The notes under the pieces: model-generated
Told to the model about the DNA's origin: nothing
What the model saw: only the letters and a program-made list of their open reading frames with translations
The model's database searches: none
From: Pseudomonas sp. TH10
GTDB taxonomy: Bacteria > Pseudomonadota > Gammaproteobacteria > Pseudomonadales > Pseudomonadaceae
Length of the DNA: 37,245 nucleotides
NCBI RefSeq assembly: GCF_016651255.1
Contig: NZ_JAEKEG010000077.1
Location: forward strand, 1 to 37,245
Reading direction: 5' to 3'
Part shown: one piece after another, positions 1 to 8,864 of the stretch
Numbering within the stretch: the first letter of the stretch is position 1
How the letters are laid out: every line of letters begins with the position of its first letter
Translations under genes and position numbers: made by a program

Positions 1-2
1 AA

Positions 3-412
3 CAGGGCGGGCATGCCTACCATGCCACCATGCCCAGCGACGCCCTCGCGCGCTTCAACGAAGTGATGAAAGAGACGCAAGCCTACGGCTTCGACAAGGT
101 CCGCGACGAACAAAAGGCCCTGGGCGACCGGGTACGCGCCATGTTGACCGGCAAGGGGATCAAAAGCGTGGCCGCCCCCGGTTTCCAGGCCCCTGGCGTG
201 GTGGTGAGCTACACCGACGATGCCGACATCAAGAACGGCAAGAAATTTGCCGCCCAAGGCCTGCAGATCGCTGCTGGTGTACCGTTGCAGTGCGACGAGC
301 CAGCCGACTTCCAGACCTTTCGCATCGGTCTGTTCGGGCTCGAAAAGCTGCACAATCTCGAGCGCACGGTCAGCACCTCGAACAGGCGCTGAACGAGGTT
401 CTGCGCGACTGA
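3..412 (+). CDS. Class V aminotransferase (alanine-glyoxylate type), C-terminal part, frameshifted near its end
   Basis: This is the C-terminal domain of a PLP-dependent class V aminotransferase. The frame is open from the first complete codon, so the real start lies left of the window and the ATG at 30 is an internal Met (context HATMPSDALARF). The stretch GFQAPGVVVSYTDD and the ending IGLFGLEKLHNLERTV are typical of the alanine-glyoxylate/serine-pyruvate group as I recall it. The annotated frame stops at 390-392, but a one-base shift at 376-378 (ACCTCG) restores a natural end, LEQALNEVLRD, stopping at 410-412. One base is therefore probably missing, by mutation or by sequencing error. The PLP lysine is outside the window, so substrate specificity cannot be read. 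Confidence 0.75.
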   Translation, partial: GRACLPCHHAQRRPRALQRSDERDASLRLRQGPRRTKGPGRPGTRHVDRQGDQKRGRPRFPGPWRGGELHRRCRHQERQEICRPRPADRCWCTVAVRRASRLPDLSHRSVRARKAAQSRAHGQHLEQALNEVLRD

Positions 413-574
413 GCTCGCCGCTTTGCCACAGAATCTGGCAGCCCTTAAACGGTTGCGGGGCTCATGTGCCAATCAGTCCAACTGGCCGCATTGAGTCCCG
501 CTAACTGGTCCCTCCCCGCCCCGGTCACGCCCCTAGAATCAAGAGCCCCCTCCCCGGCCCCTTGAGGCGATACC

Positions 575-1556
575 ATGACCGACCTGAACTTCGAACCCGC
601 CAGCCGCCTGGTCCCTGTCCGGGAGTTGTTCGGTATCGACTCCAGCATGCGGGTACCCGTGTTCCTCAACGCCAGCGAGCATGTGCCGCAGATCGACACG
701 GCCTATCGCTTCAACCCGGAAGTCACCCTGGCGATTCTCGCCGGCTTCACCCGCAATCGCCGGGTGATGCTGCAAGGGCTGCACGGCAGTGGCAAGTCGA
801 CTCATATCGAACAGGTCGCGGCGCGGCTCAACTGGCCTTGCACAAGGGTCAATCTGGACGGTCACATCAGCCGCCTGGACCTGATCGGCAAGGACGGCAT
901 CGTCCTGCGCGAGGGGCAAGCAGGTCACCGAATTCCAGGAAGGCATCCTGCCCTGGGCGCTGCGTCGGCCCATGGCGCTGATCTTCGATGAATACGACGC
1001 TGGTCGCCCGGACGTGATGTTCGTGATCCAGCGCATCCTCGAACGCGACGGCAAGCTCAATCTGCTTGACCAGAACCTGGTGATCCAGCCGCACCCCTCG
1101 TTCCGCCTGTTCGCCACCGCCAACACCGTTGGCCTGGGCAACCTCAACGGGCTGTACAACGGCACTCAAGTGCTCAACCAGGCGCAGCTGGATCGCTGGA
1201 ACATGGTCGCCACCCTGAACTACCTGCCTCAGGCTGAAGAAGTCGCAATAGTCGCCGCACGGGTACCGCACCTGCTCGCCCGCCACGGCGAAGGCTTGCT
1301 GAGGCAAATGGTGGCGGTGGCCGACCTGACTCGCCAGGGCTTCGCCAGTGGCGACCTTTCCACCCTGATGTCGCCGCGCTGCGTGATCTCCTGGGCGGAG
1401 AACATGGAGATCTTCAGCGACCCGGCCCTGGCCTTCCGCCTTTCGTTCCTCAACAAATGCGATGAAGCAGAGCGGCCGATCGTCGCCGAATACTACCAAC
1501 GCTGCTTCGACCAGGAGCTCGGCGAATCGGCGCTCCCCCTGATGGCCTCGGCCTGA
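575..1556 (+). CDS. cobS: Aerobic cobaltochelatase subunit CobS (AAA+ ATPase), one-base frameshift
   Basis: CobS is the AAA+ subunit that, with CobT, drives ATP-dependent cobalt insertion into hydrogenobyrinate diamide by CobN in aerobic cobalamin synthesis. Walker A is GLHGSGKST at residues 68-76; Walker B, LIFDEYD, lies just after 972; the sensor stretch FATANTVG follows. The frame breaks at the GGGG run 913-916. Removing one G restores REGKQVTEFQEG and joins the 5' part (575 to about 913) to the downstream frame that ends at 1556, giving about 327 residues, normal for CobS. The start ATG at 575 has a weak GAGGCG ribosome site. cobT follows 19 bases later, so the two are one operon. A sequencing error in the G run is the simplest explanation of the break. 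Confidence 0.88.
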
Positions 1557-1575
1557 ACCCCACAAGAGGATCACC

Positions 1576-3303
1576 ATGAACCCGCCGCCGCGCCGCGAGA
1601 AACGCCAGCAACAACTCGAAGAACTCTGCGCGGCAACGCTGAGGGCACTGTCAGGGGAACCCCTTCTACGTTATCGGGGCGGCCGCCTGGAGGTGCGGGA
1701 ACGGCACTTTGCGGTGCGCGCCCCACACCTGCACCCAGACCCCGAGCACGATGAGAGTCGAGCCTGGCGCGGGGTGGCTGACAGCCTGGCGCTGCGTTTA
1801 AAGCACAGTGAACAGGCGCTGGTCCGCCAGGTACTCCCGGCACAACCCATCGAACGCCTGGTGTTCGAACTGATCGAGCAACTGCGCGTCGAGTCGTTGG
1901 TCGCTGACTGTCATCCCGGCGTACGGCGCAATCTGCTGCGGCGCTTCGAGCAGTGGAGCCAACAGTTTCTCGACGCAGGCCAGGCCGAGGGACATGTCGG
2001 CCTGCTGCTCTTCACCCTCGCGCAGATGACCTGGATTTTGCTGTGCGGCGGCCGCGCCGGGGAACAGACGGAGATGCTTATCGAAGCACCGCGCTTGAGC
2101 CTGCTCGGCCATTTCGGCGCGGCCTTCGGGCTGCTGCGCCGCTGTCGGCATGACCAGGTAGCGTTCACCGAGCATGCCTTGCTGATTGCCGCCAAGGCAC
2201 AGGAGCTGATCGAGCACCTGGACGCCGAACTGCTTGGTAACGACGAGCGCAAGGTCTCGGACATCGCTGAAAAGACTCATCTGGCCTTTGCCCTGTTGCT
2301 GGACGTGGATCAGGATGGCGATGGCGACGTCAGCTCCAGCGGTGCTGCCCAAGGTCATCCGCGCGGCAGCGACGATGCCTTTACCTACCAGGTGTTCAGC
2401 CGCGACTACGATAGCGAGCGTGATGCCACCCGCCTGGTACGCCCCGAATTATTGCGCGAACTGCGTCAGCGCCTGGACCGTGGCCTGGCCGGCCAGGGCC
2501 TCAACCTGCCTCGCCTGGCCAAGCGCCTGGGCGCCCTTCTGGCCGCGCCTCGCCGCGATGGTTGGGCCTTCGCCCAAACCGAGGGCCAGATCGACGCCGG
2601 GCGCCTCAGCCGCCTGATCATCAGCCCCGAACAACGGGAGATTTTTCGTCACGAGCAGGAGCGTCCGCACAGCGATTGCCTGGTCAGCCTGCTGATCGAC
2701 AACTCCGGCTCCATGCGCAACCACATCGACAGCGTCGCCTTGCTGGCTGACGCCTTCAGCCGTGCCCTGGAACTGGCGGGCGCGCGCAGTGAAATCCTCG
2801 GCTTCACCACCGGCCAATGGAACGGCGGGCGCCCCCTGAAGCGCTGGCGCGCCACGGGCCAGCCGGCCAACCCGGGAAGGCTCAACGAGCTGAGCCATGT
2901 GGTCTACAAGAACGCCGAAACGTCCTGGCGCCGCGCGCGGCCGAACATTGCAGCGTTGCTCAAATCCGATCTGTTTCGCGAAGGCATCGACGGCGAGGCC
3001 CTCCTGTGGGCGCGTCAGCGGCTGCTGCAGCGCGAGGCACGACGACGCATCCTGATCATCATCTCCGACGGCTGCCCGATGGACAGCGCCACCCACCAGG
3101 CCAATCAGCAGGACATCCTCGACCTGCACCTCAAGCAAGTGACGCGGCAGATCGAGCAGGAGCGCAGCATCGAGTTGTACGCCCTGGGCGTCGGCCTCGA
3201 CCTGAGTACCTACTACCGCCACAGCCTGGAGCTTGATTTGTCTGGCAGCCTGGACAATGCGGTGTTCGACGAGATCCTGCGTCTGCTCAGCGGCCGCCAT
3301 TGA
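1576..3303 (+). CDS. cobT: Aerobic cobaltochelatase subunit CobT
   Basis: CobT partners CobS in the chelatase motor complex that inserts cobalt during aerobic B12 synthesis, and contacts the CobN catalytic subunit. The 575-residue protein has a mostly helical N-terminal half, an acidic Asp-rich linker (around residues 240-255, LDVDQDGDGDVSSS), and a C-terminal von Willebrand A domain with the MIDAS motif DNSGSM at residues 375-380, followed by IIISDGCPMDSA. Length is in the range of the family. The ATG at 1576 has AGAGGA about 8 bases upstream. The gene is intact and ends just before a strong terminator. cobN and the other cob genes are not in the window. Confidence 0.93.
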   Translation: MNPPPRREKRQQQLEELCAATLRALSGEPLLRYRGGRLEVRERHFAVRAPHLHPDPEHDESRAWRGVADSLALRLKHSEQALVRQVLPAQPIERLVFELIEQLRVESLVADCHPGVRRNLLRRFEQWSQQFLDAGQAEGHVGLLLFTLAQMTWILLCGGRAGEQTEMLIEAPRLSLLGHFGAAFGLLRRCRHDQVAFTEHALLIAAKAQELIEHLDAELLGNDERKVSDIAEKTHLAFALLLDVDQDGDGDVSSSGAAQGHPRGSDDAFTYQVFSRDYDSERDATRLVRPELLRELRQRLDRGLAGQGLNLPRLAKRLGALLAAPRRDGWAFAQTEGQIDAGRLSRLIISPEQREIFRHEQERPHSDCLVSLLIDNSGSMRNHIDSVALLADAFSRALELAGARSEILGFTTGQWNGGRPLKRWRATGQPANPGRLNELSHVVYKNAETSWRRARPNIAALLKSDLFREGIDGEALLWARQRLLQREARRRILIIISDGCPMDSATHQANQQDILDLHLKQVTRQIEQERSIELYALGVGLDLSTYYRHSLELDLSGSLDNAVFDEILRLLSGRH

Positions 3304-3330
3304 ACACACCCCGGCTAATCTCCAGACAAT

Positions 3331-3356
3331 AAAAAGTCGCCTCACGGCGACTTTTT
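3331..3356. terminator. Bidirectional rho-independent terminator between cobT and the permease
   Basis: A perfect 11-bp inverted repeat (3331-3341 with 3346-3356) encloses a TCAC loop. It is flanked by five A on the left and five T on the right, so it can end transcripts on both strands. It sits between the convergent cobT (+) and the permease (-). Confidence 0.93.
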
Positions 3357-3383
3357 CCTGCAAACCCTGATGGGTCGTTACAA

Positions 3384-4813
3384 CTAACTGTTCACGGGGA
3401 CGATTTGCGGCAGGCCCTTGATCCGCCGCCAGATGCTGCGACTGATAAACGCCAGCAGCAGGATCGCCAGGCTGACGACGCCCAACGCCAGCGGCATGCG
3501 CTGCTCCGGGATGAAGGCCATGCCGGTCACGATGCCCAGCATGCCGAAGATGGCGACGTAGGTCAGATAGGGATAACACCACATCCGCACCTTGAGTTTC
3601 TCCGGCGCCTCGCGTTCCAGCTTCGCACGCAAGCGCAGCTGGGACAGGGCAATCAACACATAGACAAAGATCGCCACCGTGCCATACGAGTTGACCAGAA
3701 AGGCGAAGATGGTATCGGGCGATATGTACGACATGACCACCGACAGATAGCCGAACAGCGTGCCGAAAAAGATCGCCCGGCGCGGTACGCCACTCGAAGA
3801 CAGCTTGGCCAGGCTGCGCGGTGCGTCGCCGCGTTTGGTCAGTGCGAACAGCATGCGCGAAGACGCGTAGATGCCCGAATTCAGACACGACAGCACGGCG
3901 GTCAGCACAATGGCATTCATTACGTGCGCGGCCCAGTCGAAGCCCATGGCTGCCAGCGCACTGGAATACGGCGTGAGCATCGCGGGCGAGTCCCAGGGAA
4001 CCAGGGTGACTACCAGAAAATCGAGCCCACATAGAAGAACAGCACGCGGGTGATCACCGAGTTGGTGGCCCGCGCGACGGAGCGCACCGGGTCGGAAGAC
4101 TCGGCAGCCGCCACGGTGACAATCTCGGCGCCGAAATAGAACCCGGTCGCCGCCACCGCGCCAGTCAACACCGGGCCGATGCCGTTGGGCATGAAGCCGC
4201 CGTGACTGAGCATCGTACTCAACCCATGGTGGGTTTCGGTCGGCCACATCCCTAGCAGGTACAGCCCGCCCAGCAGCAGGAAAACCATGATGGCCGCGAC
4301 TTTGATCGAGGAGAACCAGAACTCGAACTCACCGAAGGAAGCGACCGAGCACAGGTTAGTCAGGGTCAGAATGATCATCAATGTCAGGCTGATGCCCCAG
4401 GCCGGAACATCCGGCAGCCAGAACTGAATGAGCGAGGCGCCAGCCACGGCCTCCACGGCGACGACGATCACCCAGAAATACCAGTACATCCAGCCGGTAA
4501 GAAATCCGGCCAGTTGGCTCGCCTGTTTATGATCGGCCCAGGCCATACGTGCGTATTCGTAGAAGGATCCGACGGTCGGCAAGGCGCAGGCCATCTCGCC
4601 AAGCATGCGCATGATCAGGATGACCAGTATGCCGGTGACCAGGAAGGAAATGAGGGCCGCAGGCCCCGCAGACTGGATGACCACCCCGCTGCCGACGAAC
4701 AGGCCGGCACCGATGACACCACCCAGGGCGATCATGGCCATGTGACGTTGCTTGAGCCCCGATTGCAGACCGCCGTTGGCGCCCTCCGACCGGGTTTGTT
4801 GAGGTACGGACAT
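3384..4813 (-). CDS. GabP-like amino acid permease (APC superfamily), one-base frameshift
   Basis: This inner-membrane amino acid/proton symporter resembles the GABA permease branch of the APC superfamily. It has the family start GLKQRHMAMIALGGVIGAGL, GEFEFWFSSIK, GAEIVTVAAAESSDP, and RMLFALTKRGDAP in the second half. About 12 hydrophobic segments are visible over some 476 codons. I place the start at the ATG at 4813 (MSVPQQ, preceded by GGGGTGAG); the open frame extends about 44 codons further upstream but that extension looks non-coding. Near 4013-4020 the frame stops after VGSIFW. Adding one base gives VGSIFLVVTLVPW and rejoins the downstream frame, so the break is a single-base deletion. 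It lies 178 bases downstream of the LysR gene on the same strand. The substrate cannot be read from sequence. Confidence 0.82.
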
Positions 4814-4991
4814 GCTGCTCACCCCATTCGTTTTTATTTTAGGTTGAAAGTCAGTACAGAAGCAGTCAGGCATCGTCCTGGTAGGGGGATCGACCCTGGC
4901 TGCCTTCGCAGTGTCTTCCGGGAGTGCCAAACTTTTTAGATCCAATTGCGGCGCGCTGCTGGAGCCACGTCTTTTGATGATCGCCAGATGA

Positions 4992-5855
4992 TTACGCCTG
5001 GATTCTCAGCGCGCTGATGATAAAAGCATGCAGGCCATTCACCGCTTTCGACCCACGCGAAGCACGGCTACGCAGAATCGACACCTCCATCGGCTCAATG
5101 CTGCCCAAGCCGTGCTCGCTGCCCAAGACCTGAAGCGATGGCTGCACGGTGCACTGGGTAATCGCGGCAATCGCAAGCCCGCCCTCCACTGCCGCCACCT
5201 GGCCCGCGAGACTCGAACTGTTGTAGACCACCTTGAATTGGCGGCCCCGTTGGGTCAGTGAATTCACGGCATATAGCCGAGCCAGGCTTGCGCTTTCGTA
5301 CACGGCGATCGGCACCGGGTCGCGCCTCCAGAGCTCGAACTGGGGTGAGCCCACCCAAACCATCGGCTCCTTGAAGAGAAACGTCCCGCTTTGCGCCGAG
5401 TCCCTGGACACCAGCGCCAAATCCAGATCACCGCTTCGAACCCGCGGAATAAGTGCAGTCGACTGCTCACAGGTCAGCTCAATTTCCACCCCAGCATAGC
5501 GCGGCGAAAAACGCTTCAGGAGCGGCGTGAGATACCTGGCCGCATAGTCCTCCGCGACGCCAAGGCGAATCCGCCCAGACAACTCCTCACCGTGAAAAGC
5601 CGCCTGGGTCTCGGCATGTAAAGCGAGCATACGCCGGGCGTAGCTCAACAGCGTCTGGCCATCGTCGGTCAGTTGCAGGTGCCTTGGGCCACGACTCAAC
5701 AACTGCCGTCCAAGCGCGGCCTCCAGCTTCTTCATCTGCATGCTGACAGCGGACTGCGACCGGTTCACCTCATGGGCCGCGCCCGACAGCGAACCGGCAT
5801 CCACCACCGCCACGAAGCACTTGAGCCAATCGATTTGCAAATCACTGGCGGGCAT
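4992..5855 (-). CDS. LysR-type regulator (LrhA/PecT-like)
   Basis: A 287-residue LysR-type transcription factor. Residues 1-65 form the winged helix (DWLKCFVAVVDAGSLSGAA, then SQSAVSMQMKKLEAALG), followed by the periplasmic-binding-protein-like effector domain. The pattern is closest to the LrhA/HexA/PecT branch. The start ATG at 5855 is supported by AGAGGA about 7 bases upstream; an in-frame extension upstream lacks coding character. It is divergent from a LysE exporter with an inverted repeat between them, the usual sign that it controls its neighbour and itself. The GabP-like permease lies downstream on the same strand. Confidence 0.88.
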   Translation of the reverse strand: MPASDLQIDWLKCFVAVVDAGSLSGAAHEVNRSQSAVSMQMKKLEAALGRQLLSRGPRHLQLTDDGQTLLSYARRMLALHAETQAAFHGEELSGRIRLGVAEDYAARYLTPLLKRFSPRYAGVEIELTCEQSTALIPRVRSGDLDLALVSRDSAQSGTFLFKEPMVWVGSPQFELWRRDPVPIAVYESASLARLYAVNSLTQRGRQFKVVYNSSSLAGQVAAVEGGLAIAAITQCTVQPSLQVLGSEHGLGSIEPMEVSILRSRASRGSKAVNGLHAFIISALRIQA

Positions 5856-5867
5856 GGCGAATCCTCT

Positions 5868-5882
5868 ATTCGTTAATCGAAT
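5868..5882. promoter_or_regulatory. Inverted repeat, candidate LysR operator
   Basis: ATTCG-TTAAT-CGAAT is a perfect 5+5 inverted repeat with a 5-base spacer. It lies 12 bases upstream of the LysR start codon, in the divergent LysR/LysE spacer. The position suits autorepression and activation of the exporter. This is inference from geometry only. Confidence 0.5.
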
Positions 5883-5965
5883 GGCTAAGACCTGAATTAT
5901 GCGCTTTTCATGACAGTGCTTCACCCGCAAGATCCTGACCCAATCAACGCTTTGTGGATCTGCCC

Positions 5966-6574
5966 ATGCCATTCGATACCTGGTTGCTGTACCTCATTAC
6001 CTGCTTCGGCATCGCCGTCGTGCCAGGGCCGAATGCGTTACTGGTGCTTACCCATGGGGCGCTTCACGGCAGCCGCAGAACACTGTTCACCATCAGCGGC
6101 GGCGTTCTCGGCTTTGCCGTGGTGCTTGCGCTATGCGCTTTGGGCCTGGGTGCACTGATACAGGCATCGGCGACCTGGTTCACCGTATTGAAGGTGGTTG
6201 GCGGGCTGTATCTGATCTGGCTGGGCTGGGGGCTGTGGCGGTCTGCGCCCGTCAGCCTTGAACCCACCGGTGCTACAAGCTTTCGACGCTGGTCGCTGTT
6301 CCGCCAAGGACTGGTGTCGGCACTTTCAAATCCCAAGGCACTGCTGCTGTTTACTGCGTTTATTCCACCGTTCCTGGACCCGCACAGGAGCATCATTGCG
6401 CAAACGGCAGCGATTGCGCTGACGTATGCGGTGGTAGAGTTTGTGGTTGAGTATATGGTGGCAAGTGCAGCGCATCGGGTGCGGCCTTGGCTGGCTCGGA
6501 CCGGGCGGCGTTTCAATAAGGTGTGTGGTGGGTTTTTTGTGGTGTTTGGGTTGGCGTTGCCGATTCATTCGTGA
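5966..6574 (+). CDS. LysE/RhtB family exporter
   Basis: A 202-residue inner-membrane exporter of the LysE/RhtB family, which moves amino acids or related small molecules out of the cell. The family signature VVPGPNALLVLTHG lies in the first membrane segment, and SNPKALLLFTAFIPPF in the middle. About six hydrophobic segments are present. I choose the ATG at 5966 (MPFDTW); a GTG at 5954 in frame is possible, but neither has a clear ribosome site. It is divergent from the LysR gene, which probably regulates it. The last 150 bases are poorer in C and richer in G/T than the rest of the gene, which is unusual but does not break the frame. Confidence 0.85.
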   Translation: MPFDTWLLYLITCFGIAVVPGPNALLVLTHGALHGSRRTLFTISGGVLGFAVVLALCALGLGALIQASATWFTVLKVVGGLYLIWLGWGLWRSAPVSLEPTGATSFRRWSLFRQGLVSALSNPKALLLFTAFIPPFLDPHRSIIAQTAAIALTYAVVEFVVEYMVASAAHRVRPWLARTGRRFNKVCGGFFVVFGLALPIHS

Positions 6575-6666
6575 GGGTGTCAGCCGATTTTGCGTATCCT
6601 TAAGATGTATGCTGAAAACTGCCGAATCTCAGGCGTTGTTCTTCAAGCGCTTAAGAGGTTTTGAAC

Positions 6667-6876
6667 ATGTCAAAGAAGCAAGAAGCGGATGCGCCGGTAG
6701 TGACTGCGGCCGATATTGAACGGTCGATCCAAGCGTTGAATAGAATGGTTGAGCGGCTTTGGGGGGATGGTCGAGAGGCGGAGGCTAAAGCGCTGCTTGA
6801 TGCATTGGATTCGCTTAATCGGGCGTTGGATCGGATCAGGATTGGTGAGAGCCGTAAGGTGAAAACCCTTCATTGA
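6667..6876 (+). CDS. Small hypothetical protein, helical
   Basis: A 69-residue soluble protein that I do not recognise. It is charged and mostly helical by composition, with a heptad-like pattern (IERSIQALNRMVERLWGDGR, then EAKALLDALDSLNRALDRIR). The ATG at 6667 has AAGAGG about 10 bases upstream; a TTG at 6661 is too close to that site. It is followed 50 bases later by another small gene and may share its transcript. Confidence 0.55.
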   Translation: MSKKQEADAPVVTAADIERSIQALNRMVERLWGDGREAEAKALLDALDSLNRALDRIRIGESRKVKTLH

Positions 6877-6926
6877 GAATGAACATGGCTCAACTTCTGA
6901 CTCGACGCTCACGAATGGAGAATTAG

Positions 6927-7181
6927 TTGCCAGACCTTATTGAGGGACTCGACGGACCAAGAACAGCTCAGCAGGAGCTGTTCTACGACCTGGAGGATGC
7001 AGCCGCAGTGATCGGCTGGTCGATGATTGAGCTGACCCGTATGGCGAGTGTGGGAAAAACCCCTGACGAAGCCATTGCGCTGATAAAGATATGCGCACTG
7101 CTGAAGGCTCAACAGGAAAAAATCGGCTTCTATGCTGGTGAAGTAAAGGCCGGAGCGATTTTGCGAAGCGAGGCTGAGTGA
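6927..7181 (+). CDS. Small hypothetical protein
   Basis: An 84-residue soluble protein with no motif I recognise. The start is TTG at 6927, supported by GGAGAA about 6 bases upstream. Visible features are an acidic N-terminal half (DLEDAAAVIGWSMIELTRMA) and a C-terminal helix rich in Lys and Ala. It ends EAE followed by TGA inside a 16-base sequence that recurs at the end of the next gene (7778-7793). Function unknown. Confidence 0.5.
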   Translation: MPDLIEGLDGPRTAQQELFYDLEDAAAVIGWSMIELTRMASVGKTPDEAIALIKICALLKAQQEKIGFYAGEVKAGAILRSEAE

Positions 7182-7243
7182 TTCACTGCTACTTTAACAA
7201 TTGCTGCACCTCTGCAGCAGAACCTTCTGGATATGGACATTCA

Positions 7244-7789
7244 ATGAACAACAGCAAAAATCTACTCGCCCTGTCATGCCTCATCGCCGTTTCGCTGCTC
7301 AGCGGCTGCGCAGCGTCCGTAAAAAGCGGTGGCGCTGAAACACTGAAAATTGACGAAGCCGCCAAGAAGAACTTGGTTGTTAACATTCAGGGTAACGGCA
7401 AGATCCAGCAGAACGAGGACTGGATTCGCCTGAGGCAAGAATGGAACCAGGCCCTCAAAGATGAAGCTGCCCGTGCGGGTTACCGCCTCACCGAATCTCA
7501 TGTAGCGGACCCCGCAGTAAAGGACGGAGTGGGTATCAAGATAAACGTCACCAACTTCCGATACCTGACACCTGGTGCGCGCTATGCTGCGGGCGTGATG
7601 GTTGGCAACTCCTGGATCAACTCAAGTGCGGATTACTCGGATTTGAAGTCCGGGCGGTTAATTGGTAGTCGCACCTATGACACTTCTTCATCTGCTTGGG
7701 AGGGGGTTATGTCAGCAATGACTCAAAAACAGGTCGAGGCGATCGCTCACCAGATTATCAGCGACATCAAGGGCACGGAGGCTGAGTGA
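7244..7789 (+). CDS. Lipoprotein (DUF4410-like)
   Basis: A 181-residue protein with a lipoprotein signal: MNNSKNLLALSCLIAVSLLSGC, with the lipobox LSGC placing the acylated Cys at about residue 22. The mature part (NLVVNIQGNGKIQ, YLTPGARYAAGVMVGNSWI, then a C-terminal AIAHQIISDIKG) resembles the DUF4410-type lipoproteins found in many Gram-negative genomes. I infer an envelope location; the role is unknown. The ATG at 7244 is chosen because it begins the signal peptide; the open frame starts at 7178 but the extra 22 residues look untranslated. Confidence 0.75.
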   Translation: MNNSKNLLALSCLIAVSLLSGCAASVKSGGAETLKIDEAAKKNLVVNIQGNGKIQQNEDWIRLRQEWNQALKDEAARAGYRLTESHVADPAVKDGVGIKINVTNFRYLTPGARYAAGVMVGNSWINSSADYSDLKSGRLIGSRTYDTSSSAWEGVMSAMTQKQVEAIAHQIISDIKGTEAE

Positions 7790-7909
7790 TTCAGTTCTGG
7801 GTGCATGAACCCATTCACTCATGAGGGGAAACCATTCAGCACATTTAGAGTGGCGTTGGCGCTCTCGTGACTGCCATCCACTGCTACTTTGCTAATGCCT
7901 CTGAAAGCA

Positions 7910-8755
7910 CTACATCAAAAAAGATGTGATGAGCCGACTGGACCGACGTTCGGTGAGGCAATACATAAACGTATCGGTATAGAGCGAATCACCATCAATG
8001 CGGATCGCTCGGATACGAGGATCGGGGATGTATTCCGCTTCGGACACAACCCCCAGTCCTATGCCCCGAGCCACCGCCTCGCGTAGCGCTTCGCGACTAC
8101 CGATCTCCATGGTTATTCGCGGGAAAACCTGCGCTGCAATCAACGCCTGCTCCAGCACCAGGCGAGTGGTTGACCCTGGCTCTCGCTGCAGCAGCGGCTG
8201 CCCTTCGAGCTCGTCCAGTCGTACTGAACCCCGTGCGGCAAAAGGATGCTCATGGTGGGCGAACAGGATGATGGCGTGACGCGCGTAATGCACAGCGCAG
8301 AGGCCTGGGTCATCATTCCGGCCGGCAAGCACGGCGATATCCGTGACGTAGCTCTCAAGATCGGCCAGCACCTGCGCCGAGTTGCCCACACGTATAGACA
8401 CATCGATGCGTGGATATTGTTGGCGGTAGTTATCAACCATCTCGATCACATGAAATGGTCCCACCGCCCCCAGCTTGAGTTCGCCGCTGTCAAGCCGCCC
8501 AGAATCGCGCAGCAGGTTGTGCGCCTCAAGATCCAGCGCAGCCATCGCTTGGGCTATCGGCAGTAATTGCCGTCCAACATCGGATAACTCTATACGCCGC
8601 CCGCGACGGTGGAACAGCTCCAGATTGTACTGCCGCTCCATACTCTGCACCTGGGTTGTCAGCGTCGGCTGGCTGAGCCCTAGCGCTCTGGCACCGGCGC
8701 TGAAACTACCGTGGCGCGCCACAGCGAGGAAAGCACGCATCTTGGCGGTCGACAT
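7910..8755 (-). CDS. LysR-type regulator of the phosphonate cluster
   Basis: A 281-residue LysR regulator, matching in style the LysR family that accompanies aminoethylphosphonate catabolism genes. The DNA-binding part is at the N terminus (MRAFLAVARHGSFSAGARAL, LSQPTLTTQVQSME). The effector domain contains SREALREAVARGIGLGVVSE. It is divergent from phnD with a 109-base spacer holding a perfect palindrome. It therefore most likely controls the phnDCE operon in response to a phosphonate or a breakdown product. A second, broken LysR of similar style lies inside the cluster at 13516-13848. Confidence 0.87.
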   Translation of the reverse strand: MSTAKMRAFLAVARHGSFSAGARALGLSQPTLTTQVQSMERQYNLELFHRRGRRIELSDVGRQLLPIAQAMAALDLEAHNLLRDSGRLDSGELKLGAVGPFHVIEMVDNYRQQYPRIDVSIRVGNSAQVLADLESYVTDIAVLAGRNDDPGLCAVHYARHAIILFAHHEHPFAARGSVRLDELEGQPLLQREPGSTTRLVLEQALIAAQVFPRITMEIGSREALREAVARGIGLGVVSEAEYIPDPRIRAIRIDGDSLYTDTFMYCLTERRSSRLITSFLM

Positions 8756-8811
8756 CCATAGACTCCATCAATAGTTAGCTGCTGAAACCCATATTGAATT
8801 GATCGTATGAC

Positions 8812-8823
8812 TGTCACGTGACA
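8812..8823. promoter_or_regulatory. Palindrome in the LysR-phnD spacer, candidate operator
   Basis: TGTCACGTGACA is a perfect 12-base palindrome located 42 bases before the phnD start and 57 bases before the LysR start. The flanking CTGTCAC resembles one half of a Pho box, but no second direct half follows, so a LysR operator is the better reading. Confidence 0.4.
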
Positions 8824-8864
8824 TTTCTAACCTGAGGCCACTCCAACCAGCCTCCTGGAATGCC

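Noticed and set aside
413..574. A cobalamin riboswitch upstream of cobS
   Set aside because: The 162-base spacer has no recognisable B12 box and no suitable folding arms.
2449..4032. Long open frame on the minus strand opposite cobT
   Set aside because: It is antisense to a clear CobT with a MIDAS motif and crosses a terminator; such frames are common in GC-rich DNA.
8805..8825. A Pho box before phnD
   Set aside because: Only one CTGTCAC half is present; the neighbouring sequence is its inverted, not direct, partner.
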